A stretch of DNA of 32,904 nt from Nitrososphaerota archaeon (lineage in GTDB: Archaea; Thermoproteota; Nitrososphaeria; Nitrososphaerales; Gagatemarchaeaceae): positions 1 through 32,904 of the forward strand of contig JAPCJI010000013.1 in NCBI GenBank assembly GCA_027887005.1, in the 5' to 3' direction. Positions 23,633 through 31,625 of the stretch are shown one piece after another. The notes beneath the pieces are model-generated. The model was not told the origin of the DNA and made no database searches. It was given only the letters and a program-made list of their open reading frames with translations. How positions within the stretch are numbered: position 1 is the first letter of the stretch; each line of letters opens with the position of its first letter. The position numbers and the translations under genes were made by a program.

Positions 23633-24673
23633 ATGCCCCTGGAAACGGTCGACAAGGAAAATCTGACTGCGCTCCTCAAGAAATTCCAGGGACGCAAGGT
23701 GCTTGCTGTCGGAGACCTGATAGTAAGCAGATTCGTGGAGGTCGCTGCTCGGAAGCTGTCTCGGGAGGCCCCAGTCCCAGCGGGTGACTACGTCGGTGAG
23801 ACATTCCTGCCGGGAGGGGCGGCCAACCTATCACGCGAGTTGGTCTCTCTGGGCGCTTCCGTGAGCCTTGTCGGACTCATGGGCTCGGACGAATACGGCG
23901 CCTGGCTGAAGTCAGAATTTACGAGGAGCGGAGTTGCCCACGCGGGGGTCGTCACGGACCCCACCCGCCCCACGTCGCTCAGGACCTGGATCATGGTCAA
24001 CACCTTCCACATGCTTAGGATTGACAGAGAGGACAGGAGAGACGTCCCCCTCCCCATGGCGAAGAAGCTGCTAGCCGAGGCGCAGCCTCTCATCAAGGAC
24101 GCCGACGTCGTCATCCTTTCCGACTACGACAGGGGGGCCATTACTAGTTTTCTGATTAGCGGCGTCGTCGAGGCTGCGCACGACGCGGGGAAGATTGTCG
24201 TCGCACAGCCAAAGATGCACCACTACCTCGACTTTTCCGGCGTGACCTACGTCAAGTCGAACATGGAAGAAGCGGCCCACGCGACCGGGATGGCGATCGT
24301 GAACGAGACCTCGTTACGGAACATGGCCGTCAACCTCCTCAGCCGTCTCGACTGCAAGGCAATCCTCCTGACGAGGGGCGAACAGGGAGTCGCCCTTTTC
24401 GACAAAGACAACATGACCCTCTTCCCGCCGATGGGGGGCAAGAAGAACCTGTTCAGCAAGGTCGGGGTCAGAGACGCCATGACCGGAGTATTCGCCTTGG
24501 CTGTCGCTTCGGGCGGGAACGCCTATCAGGCTTCGGTCCTGAGCGATGTCGCTGGCCAGGCTAGGAGCGAACTTCAGAGGAATGCTTCCTTGTCTATGCA
24601 CGACCTTGAAGCCAGAGCCCAGGGCACCGACGACTTCGTCCAGAGAATCATCCAAGCGCCGGTGAGACGCTGA
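23633..24673 (+). CDS. PfkB-family sugar kinase, RfaE/HldE-like
   Basis: This 346-residue ribokinase-fold enzyme most resembles the kinase half of heptose-phosphate kinase RfaE: FLPGGAANLSRELVSLGASV (about 58-77), RTWIMVNTFHMLRIDRED (117-134), VILSDYDRGAIT and ILLTRGEQGVALF. The PfkB C-terminal signature, normally D-T-x-G-A-G-D, reads SKVGVRD (275-281). The presumed catalytic Asp281 is kept, but the anion-hole glycines are altered. The ATG at 23633 is preferred over the GTG at 23603 because a TATA-like CTTAAG (23595-23600) suits it. Its TGA overlaps the transketolase ATG, which places it in a sugar-phosphate operon. The substrate is uncertain. Confidence 0.82.
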   Translation: MPLETVDKENLTALLKKFQGRKVLAVGDLIVSRFVEVAARKLSREAPVPAGDYVGETFLPGGAANLSRELVSLGASVSLVGLMGSDEYGAWLKSEFTRSGVAHAGVVTDPTRPTSLRTWIMVNTFHMLRIDREDRRDVPLPMAKKLLAEAQPLIKDADVVILSDYDRGAITSFLISGVVEAAHDAGKIVVAQPKMHHYLDFSGVTYVKSNMEEAAHATGMAIVNETSLRNMAVNLLSRLDCKAILLTRGEQGVALFDKDNMTLFPPMGGKKNLFSKVGVRDAMTGVFALAVASGGNAYQASVLSDVAGQARSELQRNASLSMHDLEARAQGTDDFVQRIIQAPVRR

Positions 24674-25491
24674 TGGAGGCGGGGCAAGAGGTCATCAGGC
24701 TAAGGGAAATCGCCAGAACCACGAGGAAGTTAATCCTTGAGAGCCTCGCCGAAGCTGGCTCAGGGCACCCGGGCGGCTCCCTCTCCGCGGTGGAACTTCT
24801 GGTGACGCTCTTCTTCAGTGTCATGCACCATGACCCGAAGAACCCGTCCTCCCCGGACAGGGACCGGTTCTATCTGAGCAAGGGGCACGCGGCGCCTCTC
24901 CTCTATGCCATCCTCGCGGAGGCGGGCTATTTCCCTGTCGAGGAGTTGATGACTCTCAGGAAGATGGGTTCCAGGCTTCAGGGACACCCGTCCATGGGAG
25001 TCCCGGGGGTCGAAGCTCCGGCTGGTTCCGAGGGAATCGGCCTCTCCCTCGGGGTGGGCACGGCCCTCGCGGCGAAGCTGGACAGGAAGAGCTACAGGAC
25101 TTACGTGTTGATGGGGGACGGCGAACAGCAGGAGGGCCAGGTCTGGGAGGCAGCCATGAGCGCGTCGAAGTACAAGCTCGACAACCTTACCGCAATGATC
25201 GATAGGAACGGGATACAGCAGGACGGGCTGACCGAGCAGATCATGCCTCTGGAGCCTCTGGCCGCGAAGTGGAGGGCGTTCAACTGGAACGTCATCGAGG
25301 TCGACGGGTACGACTTCTCTCAGCTCCAGGACGGCTTCGACCTTGCGGCGAGCACGCGCAACAGGCCTACGGTGATAATCGCCCATACGGTGAAGGGAAA
25401 AGGAATTTCCTTCATGGAGTGGTCCCCCCACTACCACGGCACGGCGCCGACTAAGGACAAACTATCTTCGGTGCTGAGCGAGCTTAGGTGA
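24673..25491 (+). CDS. Transketolase, N-terminal subunit
   Basis: This 272-residue thiamine-diphosphate half-enzyme of split transketolase has active-site histidines in GSGHPGG (H32), SKGHAAP (H72) and LQGHPS (H105). The cofactor motif starts at GDGEQQEGQVWEAA (148-161). It covers only the pyrophosphate-binding domain; the pyrimidine-binding half is encoded two genes on. Together they move two-carbon units between sugar phosphates in the non-oxidative pentose phosphate route. The ATG overlaps the kinase TGA by one base. Confidence 0.93.
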   Translation: MEAGQEVIRLREIARTTRKLILESLAEAGSGHPGGSLSAVELLVTLFFSVMHHDPKNPSSPDRDRFYLSKGHAAPLLYAILAEAGYFPVEELMTLRKMGSRLQGHPSMGVPGVEAPAGSEGIGLSLGVGTALAAKLDRKSYRTYVLMGDGEQQEGQVWEAAMSASKYKLDNLTAMIDRNGIQQDGLTEQIMPLEPLAAKWRAFNWNVIEVDGYDFSQLQDGFDLAASTRNRPTVIIAHTVKGKGISFMEWSPHYHGTAPTKDKLSSVLSELR

Positions 25492-25495
25492 CCAG

Positions 25496-26182
25496 ATGAA
25501 ACAAGTCCGGATCGCTCCTTCCATTCTGGCCTGGGACCTAGGAAACCTTGAGGAGGGGGTGGAAATCTCCGTTAAGGGTGGTGCAGACCAGCTTCATCTC
25601 GACGTAATCGACGGGCACTTCGCTCCAAACATAACCTTCGGCCCCGGGACCGTGAAGGCCCTGAGGAAACGATGCGACCTCATGTTTGACACTCACTTGA
25701 TGATAGATGAGCCCCACGCCTACGCGGAGAAGTTCCTGGACGCGGGGTCAGATCTCCTAACGGTCCATGCCGAAGTCTTGGATGGGGGGAAGTTTGACGA
25801 ACTTCATGCTATGGTTAGGCGGCGAGGTAAGCAAATGGGGCTAGCTATCAAACCTACGACCGAGTTGCCCGATTGGGCAGTCGAACGCCTCGACAAGTTG
25901 AGCGCGCTGGTGGTGATGACTGTCGACCCCGGCTTCAGCGGGCAAACAATGGACATGTCGGTAATGCCAAAGCTCGAAAGGATCAGTCGGCTCTTCAAGG
26001 AGAACGGCTCAGGGCCGGACATCGAAATCGACGGCGGGGTGGAACCAGAGAATGTTCACGAGGTTGTCGGTCGGGGTGGAAACGTCCTCGTGGCTGGCGC
26101 AGGCGTGTATGCGAAGAGCGATCCAGTGCGGGCGATCGCGAACCTTCGAGAGAAGGCAGAACGCGCGAGGGGAGGGCCCTAG
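25496..26182 (+). CDS. rpe: Ribulose-phosphate 3-epimerase
   Basis: This 228-residue TIM-barrel enzyme interconverts ribulose 5-phosphate and xylulose 5-phosphate. Metal ligands are in LHLDVIDGHFAPNITFGP (H34, D36) and DTHLMI (H67). The mobile-loop block VMTVDPGFSGQ and the phosphate-side EIDGGV are present. The N-terminal strand reads APSILAWD where many enzymes have APSILSAD. It starts 4 nt after the transketolase N half and ends 2 nt before the C half, so it lies within the split transketolase operon and supplies xylulose 5-phosphate to it. Confidence 0.93.
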   Translation: MKQVRIAPSILAWDLGNLEEGVEISVKGGADQLHLDVIDGHFAPNITFGPGTVKALRKRCDLMFDTHLMIDEPHAYAEKFLDAGSDLLTVHAEVLDGGKFDELHAMVRRRGKQMGLAIKPTTELPDWAVERLDKLSALVVMTVDPGFSGQTMDMSVMPKLERISRLFKENGSGPDIEIDGGVEPENVHEVVGRGGNVLVAGAGVYAKSDPVRAIANLREKAERARGGP

Positions 26183-26184
26183 AA

Positions 26185-27126
26185 TTGTCCGTGCTGGCGA
26201 CGATGCGTGATGCCTACGGAGAAGCGCTCCTGGAGCTTGGCGCTTCGAACCCCGCAGTGGTGGTGCTCGGCGCCGACACCACGGGCTCACTAAAGTCCGG
26301 GGTCTTCGCCACGAAGTACCCCGAGCGGTTCTTCAACGTGGGCATCGCCGAGCAGAACCTCGTAGCCATTGCCGCTGGGTTCGCCCTCGCGGGCAAGGTT
26401 GCCTACGCAGGGACCTACGCGATCTTCGTCCCTGGCAAGTGCGTGGACCAGATACGCAATAACATCGCCTATCCGAACCTCAACGTCAAGATCATCTGCT
26501 CCCATGGCGGAATATCGGTTGGTCCAGACGGGGCCTCTCATCAGCAGGTCGAAGACATCGCGATCATGAGGTCGATTCCCAAGATGAAGGTGATCGTCCC
26601 TTCCGATGCGGTGTCGACCAAGGCCGTGGTCAAGGCGATCGCAGGGATCCCGGGACCGTTCTACGTCAGGCTCACCAGGCCGAGCACTCCCGTCGTCTAC
26701 GGGAATGGTTTCGAATACAGGCTCGGGAAGGCCAACGTCATCGCCGACGGAAGTGATGTCGCCATCTTCGCCTGCGGCATAATGGTCCCCGAGGCGGTCA
26801 AGGCAGCGGGCTCACTCAAGGCCAGGGGCGTCTCTGCCGCGGTGATTGACCTTCACACCATCAAGCCCATCGACACCGACACTATAGTCAGCTTCGCGAA
26901 GAAGTGCGGGAAGGTGGTGACTGCTGAGGAGCACAACATAATGGGCGGCATGGGGTCAGCGGTTGCGGAGGTCCTCGGCGAGGCGCGCCCGACCCTTATG
27001 AAGCGCGTGGGGGTGATGGACACCTTCGGAGAAAGCGGGGAGGCGGGGGAGCTCCTCAAGAAATACGGGCTTACTGCGTCTAACATCGAGGCCGCGGCCG
27101 ACGGGCTGCTCATAGAAAAGCCCTAG
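26185..27126 (+). CDS. Transketolase, C-terminal subunit
   Basis: This 313-residue partner of the N-terminal subunit carries the pyrimidine-binding domain. The catalytic Glu is in VGIAEQNLVAIAAGFALAG, and HGGISVGPDGASHQQVEDI is typical. The C-terminal transketolase domain follows (LHTIKPIDTDTI, VTAEEHNIMGGMGSAVAE). The frame runs far upstream through the epimerase gene, but homology begins at LSVLATMRDAYGEAL. The TTG at 26185, with GGAGGG at 26171-26176, is the best start; the GTG at 26191 and ATG at 26203 are alternatives. Confidence 0.92.
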   Translation: MSVLATMRDAYGEALLELGASNPAVVVLGADTTGSLKSGVFATKYPERFFNVGIAEQNLVAIAAGFALAGKVAYAGTYAIFVPGKCVDQIRNNIAYPNLNVKIICSHGGISVGPDGASHQQVEDIAIMRSIPKMKVIVPSDAVSTKAVVKAIAGIPGPFYVRLTRPSTPVVYGNGFEYRLGKANVIADGSDVAIFACGIMVPEAVKAAGSLKARGVSAAVIDLHTIKPIDTDTIVSFAKKCGKVVTAEEHNIMGGMGSAVAEVLGEARPTLMKRVGVMDTFGESGEAGELLKKYGLTASNIEAAADGLLIEKP

Positions 27127-27136
27127 GCTTTATAGC
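27127..27136 (+). promoter_or_regulatory. TATA promoter of the transaldolase gene
   Basis: GCTTTATAGC is centred near 27132, directly after the transketolase stop. The predicted start near 27158 is practically the TTG codon at 27161, so the mRNA should be leaderless. Confidence 0.6.
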
Positions 27137-27160
27137 GCAGAATCCTCCCGGGCCTCATAC

Positions 27161-27826
27161 TTGAAGCTCTTCCTCGATACGGCGAACCTCGAGCGAATCC
27201 GGAAACTGAACAAGATGGGGATCGTGGACGGCATTACTACTAACCCGACTCTGGTCGCAAAGGAGCTAGGGGAGTTCGAAGAGATCATAGTCAGCATCTG
27301 CCGCGAGGTCAAGGGGGACGTCAGCGCTGAAGTGGTGAGCACCGACCACGACGGCATGGTCGCCGAGGCGAAGCACCTTTCGACCCTGGCGCCCAACGTG
27401 GTGGTGAAGATTCCAATCATCCCGGAAGGCCTCAGGGCCACGAAGACCGTGAGTTCCCTCGGAATCAGGGTCAACATGACCCTGGTCTTCTCTGCCAACC
27501 AGGGGCTCCTGGCCGCCAAGGCGGGAGCTTCTTTCATCAGTCCCTTCATCGGCAGGCTGGACGACATAGGGCAGAGGGGGATGGAGGTGGTGGAAGACCT
27601 GGTGAAGATCCGGGACAACTACAGACTGAAGTCGGAAGTCCTTGTGGGGAGCATCAGACACCCTCAGCACGTGGTCGAGGCCGCGAAGATAGGGGCGGAC
27701 ATCGCCACCATGCCTCCGGAAGTAATGGAGAAGATGATGCAGCATCCTCTCACCGATTCTGGGCTCAAGCGGTTCTTGGACGACTGGCAGAAGGCCAAGA
27801 AATCGAAACCCTCGATCACCGTCTAG
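27161..27826 (+). CDS. tal: Transaldolase, MipB/TalC type
   Basis: This 221-residue short transaldolase, or fructose-6-phosphate aldolase family member, starts MKLFLDTANLERIRKLNK. It contains GITTNPTLVAKE (24-35), the Schiff-base lysine K83 in NVVVKIPI, NMTLVFSANQ and SPFIGRLDD. It completes the carbon-shuffling set with the upstream transketolase halves and epimerase. Whether it acts as transaldolase or as fructose-6-phosphate aldolase cannot be told from these motifs; its neighbours favour transaldolase. It has a TTG start and its own TATA box. Confidence 0.93.
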   Translation: MKLFLDTANLERIRKLNKMGIVDGITTNPTLVAKELGEFEEIIVSICREVKGDVSAEVVSTDHDGMVAEAKHLSTLAPNVVVKIPIIPEGLRATKTVSSLGIRVNMTLVFSANQGLLAAKAGASFISPFIGRLDDIGQRGMEVVEDLVKIRDNYRLKSEVLVGSIRHPQHVVEAAKIGADIATMPPEVMEKMMQHPLTDSGLKRFLDDWQKAKKSKPSITV

Positions 27827-27839
27827 CAGGCGCTCGACC

Positions 27840-28112
27840 TTGAGGTATATCGTCGACCAGATGCTCAGCGGCCTCGCCAAGGAGCTGACAGCCAGCGGGG
27901 TCGATTGCGCCACGGTCCAGAAGGCCATACGCGGTGATGAGGATTCGAGCAAAGCTATCGACGACGACCAGATCTTCGAGTACCTGATGAAGAACAGGGG
28001 CACGGTGACGCTGATTACCGTCGACAAGGACCTAGCAAAGTATTGCAGGAGGTTCAACCTCCCGTGTATAAGCATCCAGGACGCGGTCCTCAAGGTAATT
28101 CAGTCTTCGTGA
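27840..28112 (+). CDS. Small PIN-like (DUF5615/Mut7-C type) protein
   Basis: This 90-residue protein has the PIN-like arrangement of acidic residues: RYIVDQMLSGLAKEL at the start, IDDDQIFEYLMKNRGTVTLIT in the middle and VDKDLAKYCRRFNLPCI near the end. Related small proteins are predicted nucleases, some in toxin-antitoxin pairs, but no antitoxin gene lies next to it. It starts with TTG 13 nt after the transaldolase stop, so it is probably co-transcribed. An ATG at 27861 is an alternative but would cut off the first acidic residue. Confidence 0.7.
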   Translation: MRYIVDQMLSGLAKELTASGVDCATVQKAIRGDEDSSKAIDDDQIFEYLMKNRGTVTLITVDKDLAKYCRRFNLPCISIQDAVLKVIQSS

Positions 28113-28132
28113 AGAGGCATCCCGGAAGGCAA

Positions 28133-28142
28133 GATTTTTATT
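28133..28142 (+). promoter_or_regulatory. TATA promoter of the superoxide dismutase gene
   Basis: GATTTTTATT is centred near 28139, predicting initiation close to the ATG at 28165, so the mRNA is probably leaderless. Confidence 0.55.
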
Positions 28143-28164
28143 GAGTCAATGGAGTTAGTCATAC

Positions 28165-28770
28165 ATGGCTAAGACATACACGCTGCCACCACTACCCTAC
28201 GACTACAAGGCGCTAGAACCACACATCTCGGAGCAAATCATGAAGCTTCACCACGACAAGCATCACCAAGCTTACGTCACAGGTGCAAACGCGGCCCTCG
28301 ACAAGCTCGAGAAGGCCCGCAACGGTGAACTCCAGATCGACATCAGAGCCGTCCTCAGGGACTACAGCTTCAACGTCGACGGTCACATCCTCCACTCCAT
28401 CTTCTGGCCCAACATGGCTCCTGCGGGGAAAGGCGGAGGAAGCCCCGGGGGTGCGATCGGTGATTGGATAACCAGAGACTTCGGAGGCTTCGACAAGTTC
28501 AAGGCCCAGTTCAGCGATGCCGCCAAGACCGTTGAAGGAAGCGGCTGGGCGCTCCTGCTGCACGACCCCTGGACAGACTCCCTGGTCCTGACCCAGGTGG
28601 AGAAGCAGAACTTCATGCATCTCGCACAGATGACCATCCTTCTAGGGCTGGACGTTTGGGAACACGCGTACTATTTGCAGTACTGGAACGACAGGGCGAA
28701 GTACGTGGAGGCCTGGTGGAACGTCGTCAACTGGTCAGACGTTGACGCGAAACTCTCGAAGGTCAAGTAA
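28165..28770 (+). CDS. sod: Superoxide dismutase, Fe/Mn family
   Basis: This 201-residue cytosolic enzyme converts superoxide to oxygen and hydrogen peroxide. The four metal ligands are visible: H29 (KLHHDKHHQ), H77 (HILHSIFW), D163 and H167 (LDVWEHAYYL). The gateway and C-terminal blocks are normal (WWNVVNW). Iron or manganese preference cannot be decided by eye. It has its own promoter and converges with the aminotransferase gene, 15 bp away. Confidence 0.95.
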   Translation: MAKTYTLPPLPYDYKALEPHISEQIMKLHHDKHHQAYVTGANAALDKLEKARNGELQIDIRAVLRDYSFNVDGHILHSIFWPNMAPAGKGGGSPGGAIGDWITRDFGGFDKFKAQFSDAAKTVEGSGWALLLHDPWTDSLVLTQVEKQNFMHLAQMTILLGLDVWEHAYYLQYWNDRAKYVEAWWNVVNWSDVDAKLSKVK

Positions 28771-28785
28771 AGACCTTCGACCCCC

Positions 28786-30096
28786 CTATTTTGAGCGCCG
28801 ATTCTTCAATGATGTCGCGAAGCCCCGGGTCTCCGAGACCAGCTGCTCGATATCCTTGGCCGAATGAACAGTAGAAAGTCCCCCCAGGTGGCCTGGAAGC
28901 GAAAACACTCCCTTGGACATCAGGTACAGCGCGTAGTCATGCCCTTTGGTCCTGTCAGCTGAACTCGCCTCTTCTGCCCTCCTGGGTCTGGCGCCGAAGT
29001 GCGTGAGGAAAAGCGAACCCATGCCAGTCGTGCTCGCCTGAATGCCCTCTTCTGAGAAGGCCAGGTCGACATTCTTTCTCAGTCTATCCCCCATCCTCTC
29101 CAAACGCGGATAGACTTCGTCGGCGTTCTTCTTCAGGTAGCGAACTGTCGCCAGGCCCGCTGCCATTGTCAGGGGGTTCTCGGAGAAGGTTCCACCTCCG
29201 ATTGAGACGAATCTCTCCTTTCTCGACGGGTCGGCCAAGGACAGGATCTCCTTCGTTCCGCACGCGAGCCCAAGCGGGAGACCCCCGCCCGCCACTTTCC
29301 CCAGGGTGGCAAGGTCTGGCTCCACTCTGTACAGCCCCTGGGCTCCGCCAAGCGATAGCCGGAAGCCCGTGATGATCTCGTCGAAGGCGAGCAGGACCCC
29401 CGCCTTCTCTGTCATCTCCCTGAGGCCCTTCAGGTACTCCCTATCAGCGGGGATGCACCCGCCCGCGCCCAGAACCGGCTCCAGGAATATCGCGGCCACG
29501 TCACCTCTGGTGTCGGCGACAGCCTTCCTTGCTGCTTCGAGGTCGTTGAACCGGACCGACCTGACGTAGGCCTGCTCCTCTGGAAGGATCCCCGCGCCCT
29601 CTGACCTGTCGAAGGGTGACCTGACGCCCTTGTTGAGCTCGGTGTTGTACCCGTGCCAGCCTCCGGTCATCTTGATAATTGTCCGCTTGCCCGTGTAGGC
29701 CCTCGCCAGCCTGACCAGGTACATGGTCGCCTCGGCCCCCGTGTTGCAGAAACGCATCATCTCGGCGCAGGGCACCGTGGATTGGATTTCTTCCCCCAGT
29801 TCAACAGAAAGCTCGCTCCCCATTCCGTAGTGCGTTCCTTGGGCTGCCTGGCGTTCCAGCGCACGGACCACGGGAGCCGGAGAATGGCCGAGGATTAGCG
29901 CCATGTGTCCCATCCAGTAGTCTGTGTATCTGTTGCCGTCCTCGTCCCATATGTGCTGTCCCTTCGCCCTCCTCACGAAGATGGGATAGGGTTCGTAGAA
30001 CCTCGCGTTGTGGTTGACCCCGCCTGCGAAGACCTTCTTCGCCCTGTCGAAGAGGCCTCTTGACCGCCTGGTCCTGGCTTCGTAGTCCCCTGTCAA
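28786..30096 (-). CDS. Class III PLP aminotransferase, HemL-like
   Basis: This 436-residue fold-type I enzyme has the cofactor lysine K267 in LGKVAGGGLPLG and the ring-nitrogen Asp239 in FDEIITGFR. FCNTGAEATMYLVRLARAYTGKR is the PLP phosphate region. VFAGGVNHNARFYEPYPIFV resembles glutamate-1-semialdehyde 2,1-aminomutase, which makes 5-aminolevulinate for heme. The match to the strict HemL pattern (GGVNSPVR, swGp) is only partial, so a related aminotransferase is possible. It starts with TTG at 30096; a weak TATA-like TTTGAAATAG (30119-30128) would allow a leaderless mRNA. It is divergent from the glycosylase gene. Confidence 0.82.
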   Translation of the reverse strand: MTGDYEARTRRSRGLFDRAKKVFAGGVNHNARFYEPYPIFVRRAKGQHIWDEDGNRYTDYWMGHMALILGHSPAPVVRALERQAAQGTHYGMGSELSVELGEEIQSTVPCAEMMRFCNTGAEATMYLVRLARAYTGKRTIIKMTGGWHGYNTELNKGVRSPFDRSEGAGILPEEQAYVRSVRFNDLEAARKAVADTRGDVAAIFLEPVLGAGGCIPADREYLKGLREMTEKAGVLLAFDEIITGFRLSLGGAQGLYRVEPDLATLGKVAGGGLPLGLACGTKEILSLADPSRKERFVSIGGGTFSENPLTMAAGLATVRYLKKNADEVYPRLERMGDRLRKNVDLAFSEEGIQASTTGMGSLFLTHFGARPRRAEEASSADRTKGHDYALYLMSKGVFSLPGHLGGLSTVHSAKDIEQLVSETRGFATSLKNRRSK

Positions 30097-30178
30097 CGGG
30101 GAGCAACATGAAACGTCCCTATTTCAAATGTCCTCCGGGCAAAGAGTCAATTAACGCGCCTCTCACGGTGCGCTGCAA

Positions 30179-31105
30179 ATGGAGTTCACCATCGCCCTGG
30201 AGTCGCCCTTCAGCCTCGACTTGACCCTCCAGAGCGGCCAGGTCTTCAGGTGGGAGAACAGAGGCGAATGGTGGTACGGAGTCGTCTCCGGCGGGGTCAT
30301 CAAGATGAAGCAGGAGGGCGATTCGCTGCGGTGTATCTCGGGTTCGGACCTGCTGAACGGCGCCTTCGTGAGGAGCTACTTCCGGCTGGACGACGAGCTC
30401 GAGCAGATCCTCGGTTCGGTGATGAAGGAAGACAGGATGACCCAGGCGGTCCAGAAGTTCTACGGGCTCCGCCTGATCAGGCAGGAGCGCTGGGAGTGCC
30501 TCGCGTCCTTCGTACTGGCTACGAATTCCAACATCCCAAGGATCAGGAAGATGGTGGAGGCCGTCTGCTCGAAGTATGGCGAGCCTCTTGTATTCGAGGG
30601 GATCCGCTACAGCTCGTTCCCGAAGCCCGAAGTGCTGGCCGCGGCAACCGTGGCCGAGCTCAGGGAGTGCGGGCTGGGGTACAGGGCGCCCTTCCTGAAA
30701 CACGTCGCCTCTTCCATCGACGAGGGTAAGGTCGACTTCAGCGAGCTGACCCTCCGCGACTACGAGGATGCGCGCAAGATCCTGCTGACCAAGCTCTTTG
30801 GAGAAAAACTCCTGCTTGGCGTGGGACCCAAGGTCGCGGATTGCGTCCTCCTCTATTCCTGCGAGAAGGACGAGGCATTTCCGATCGATGTATGGATAGC
30901 CCGGGAACTGGCGACTTCGTACCCGAACCTTCTCACCAAGGAACTAAAGAGAAAGCTAGGCCCCGAGCGCAAGTCAAAACTGGGGAGGGGGGACTACGAG
31001 CGGCTGTCCGCCTCGGTCCGTTCATACTTCGGAGAACACGCGGGCTACGCCCAGCAATACCTCTTCATGATGGCCAGGGCCGAAGGGGCTAGGAAGCCTT
31101 CTTAA
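30179..31105 (+). CDS. ogg: 8-oxoguanine DNA glycosylase, OGG1 type
   Basis: This 308-residue base-excision repair enzyme removes 8-oxoguanine from DNA and nicks the strand. The N-terminal OGG_N domain (about 1-100) contains the typical LTLQSGQVFRW. The helix-hairpin-helix GPD domain contains LLGVGPKVADC with catalytic Lys218, and FPIDVW with Asp237. The full-length two-domain form, as in human OGG1, is kept. A TATA-like CAATTAAC (30148-30155) puts initiation next to the ATG. Its 3' end overlaps the convergent L13e gene by 17 bp. With superoxide dismutase nearby it fits oxidative damage defence. Confidence 0.93.
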   Translation: MEFTIALESPFSLDLTLQSGQVFRWENRGEWWYGVVSGGVIKMKQEGDSLRCISGSDLLNGAFVRSYFRLDDELEQILGSVMKEDRMTQAVQKFYGLRLIRQERWECLASFVLATNSNIPRIRKMVEAVCSKYGEPLVFEGIRYSSFPKPEVLAAATVAELRECGLGYRAPFLKHVASSIDEGKVDFSELTLRDYEDARKILLTKLFGEKLLLGVGPKVADCVLLYSCEKDEAFPIDVWIARELATSYPNLLTKELKRKLGPERKSKLGRGDYERLSASVRSYFGEHAGYAQQYLFMMARAEGARKPS

Positions 31106-31571
31106 CTGGCGGGCTCTTCTTTCTGGCCCGCGACTTCATGGGCTGCTCGACCTTCTCGACAACTTCCTCCTCGACCTTCTTGACCTCCTTCTTCAACTTG
31201 GCCGCTTCTTTCTTCACAACCTTTTCTACCTTGATGACTTCCTCCTCGATCTTCCTGATCTCGCCCTCGGGTTTCCTGACCGTTCCCGCGTGCCCGGCCC
31301 AGTCCTTCACCGATGTCACGTTGGCCTCGAGGATGCTCCTCCTCCGGTAGTCCAACGGCAGGCCCCACTTCCTGGCCAATCTGAGCGGAATCCCGGAGCT
31401 GCTGACCTCCCCCTTTGAGAATCCCTTGGCTGCCCGCGTGACCAAGCCTTCACCATGCCGTGAGACGACGTTTGCCGTCGGGCTGTGCCCTGTCGGCTTG
31501 TTGGCTGCAGGTGAGGCGGGTTTCGGTTCCTTCATGGCGGCAGACTTCGTCTTCTTTGGCTTCTGGCTCAA
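31089..31571 (-). CDS. rpl13e: Ribosomal protein L13e with charged coiled-coil tail
   Basis: The protein has 160 residues, and its core (about 34-92) matches L13e: RAAKGFSKGEVSSSGIPLRL, ARKWGLPLDYRRRS and ANVTSVKDW. L13e is a large-subunit protein known from eukaryotes and TACK archaea. A basic N-terminal tail precedes the core. After it comes a long Lys/Glu region (about 100-145, with repeats such as VEKVVKKEAAKLKKEVKKVE), which should form a coiled coil or single helix, and a basic end. The TTG at 31571 coincides with the predicted transcription start. Confidence 0.85.
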   Translation of the reverse strand: MSQKPKKTKSAAMKEPKPASPAANKPTGHSPTANVVSRHGEGLVTRAAKGFSKGEVSSSGIPLRLARKWGLPLDYRRRSILEANVTSVKDWAGHAGTVRKPEGEIRKIEEEVIKVEKVVKKEAAKLKKEVKKVEEEVVEKVEQPMKSRARKKSPPVKKAS

Positions 31572-31596
31572 CCTATTTCTGACCCTTCAACGCTCG

Positions 31597-31605
31597 CAAT
31601 AAAAC
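31597..31605 (-). promoter_or_regulatory. TATA promoter of rpl13e
   Basis: TTTTATTGC on the minus strand is centred near 31601, predicting a start near 31575, four bases before the TTG codon. The mRNA should be leaderless or nearly so. Confidence 0.55.
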
Positions 31606-31625
31606 AGTTGCCCGTCGACGGGGGG

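Noticed and set aside
27266-28093. A long minus-strand open frame opposite transaldolase
   Set aside because: Antisense shadow of two supported genes, with no family features.
27840-28112. Toxin of a toxin-antitoxin pair
   Set aside because: The PIN-like fold alone does not show this, and no small antitoxin gene lies next to it; it appears to be part of the transaldolase transcript.
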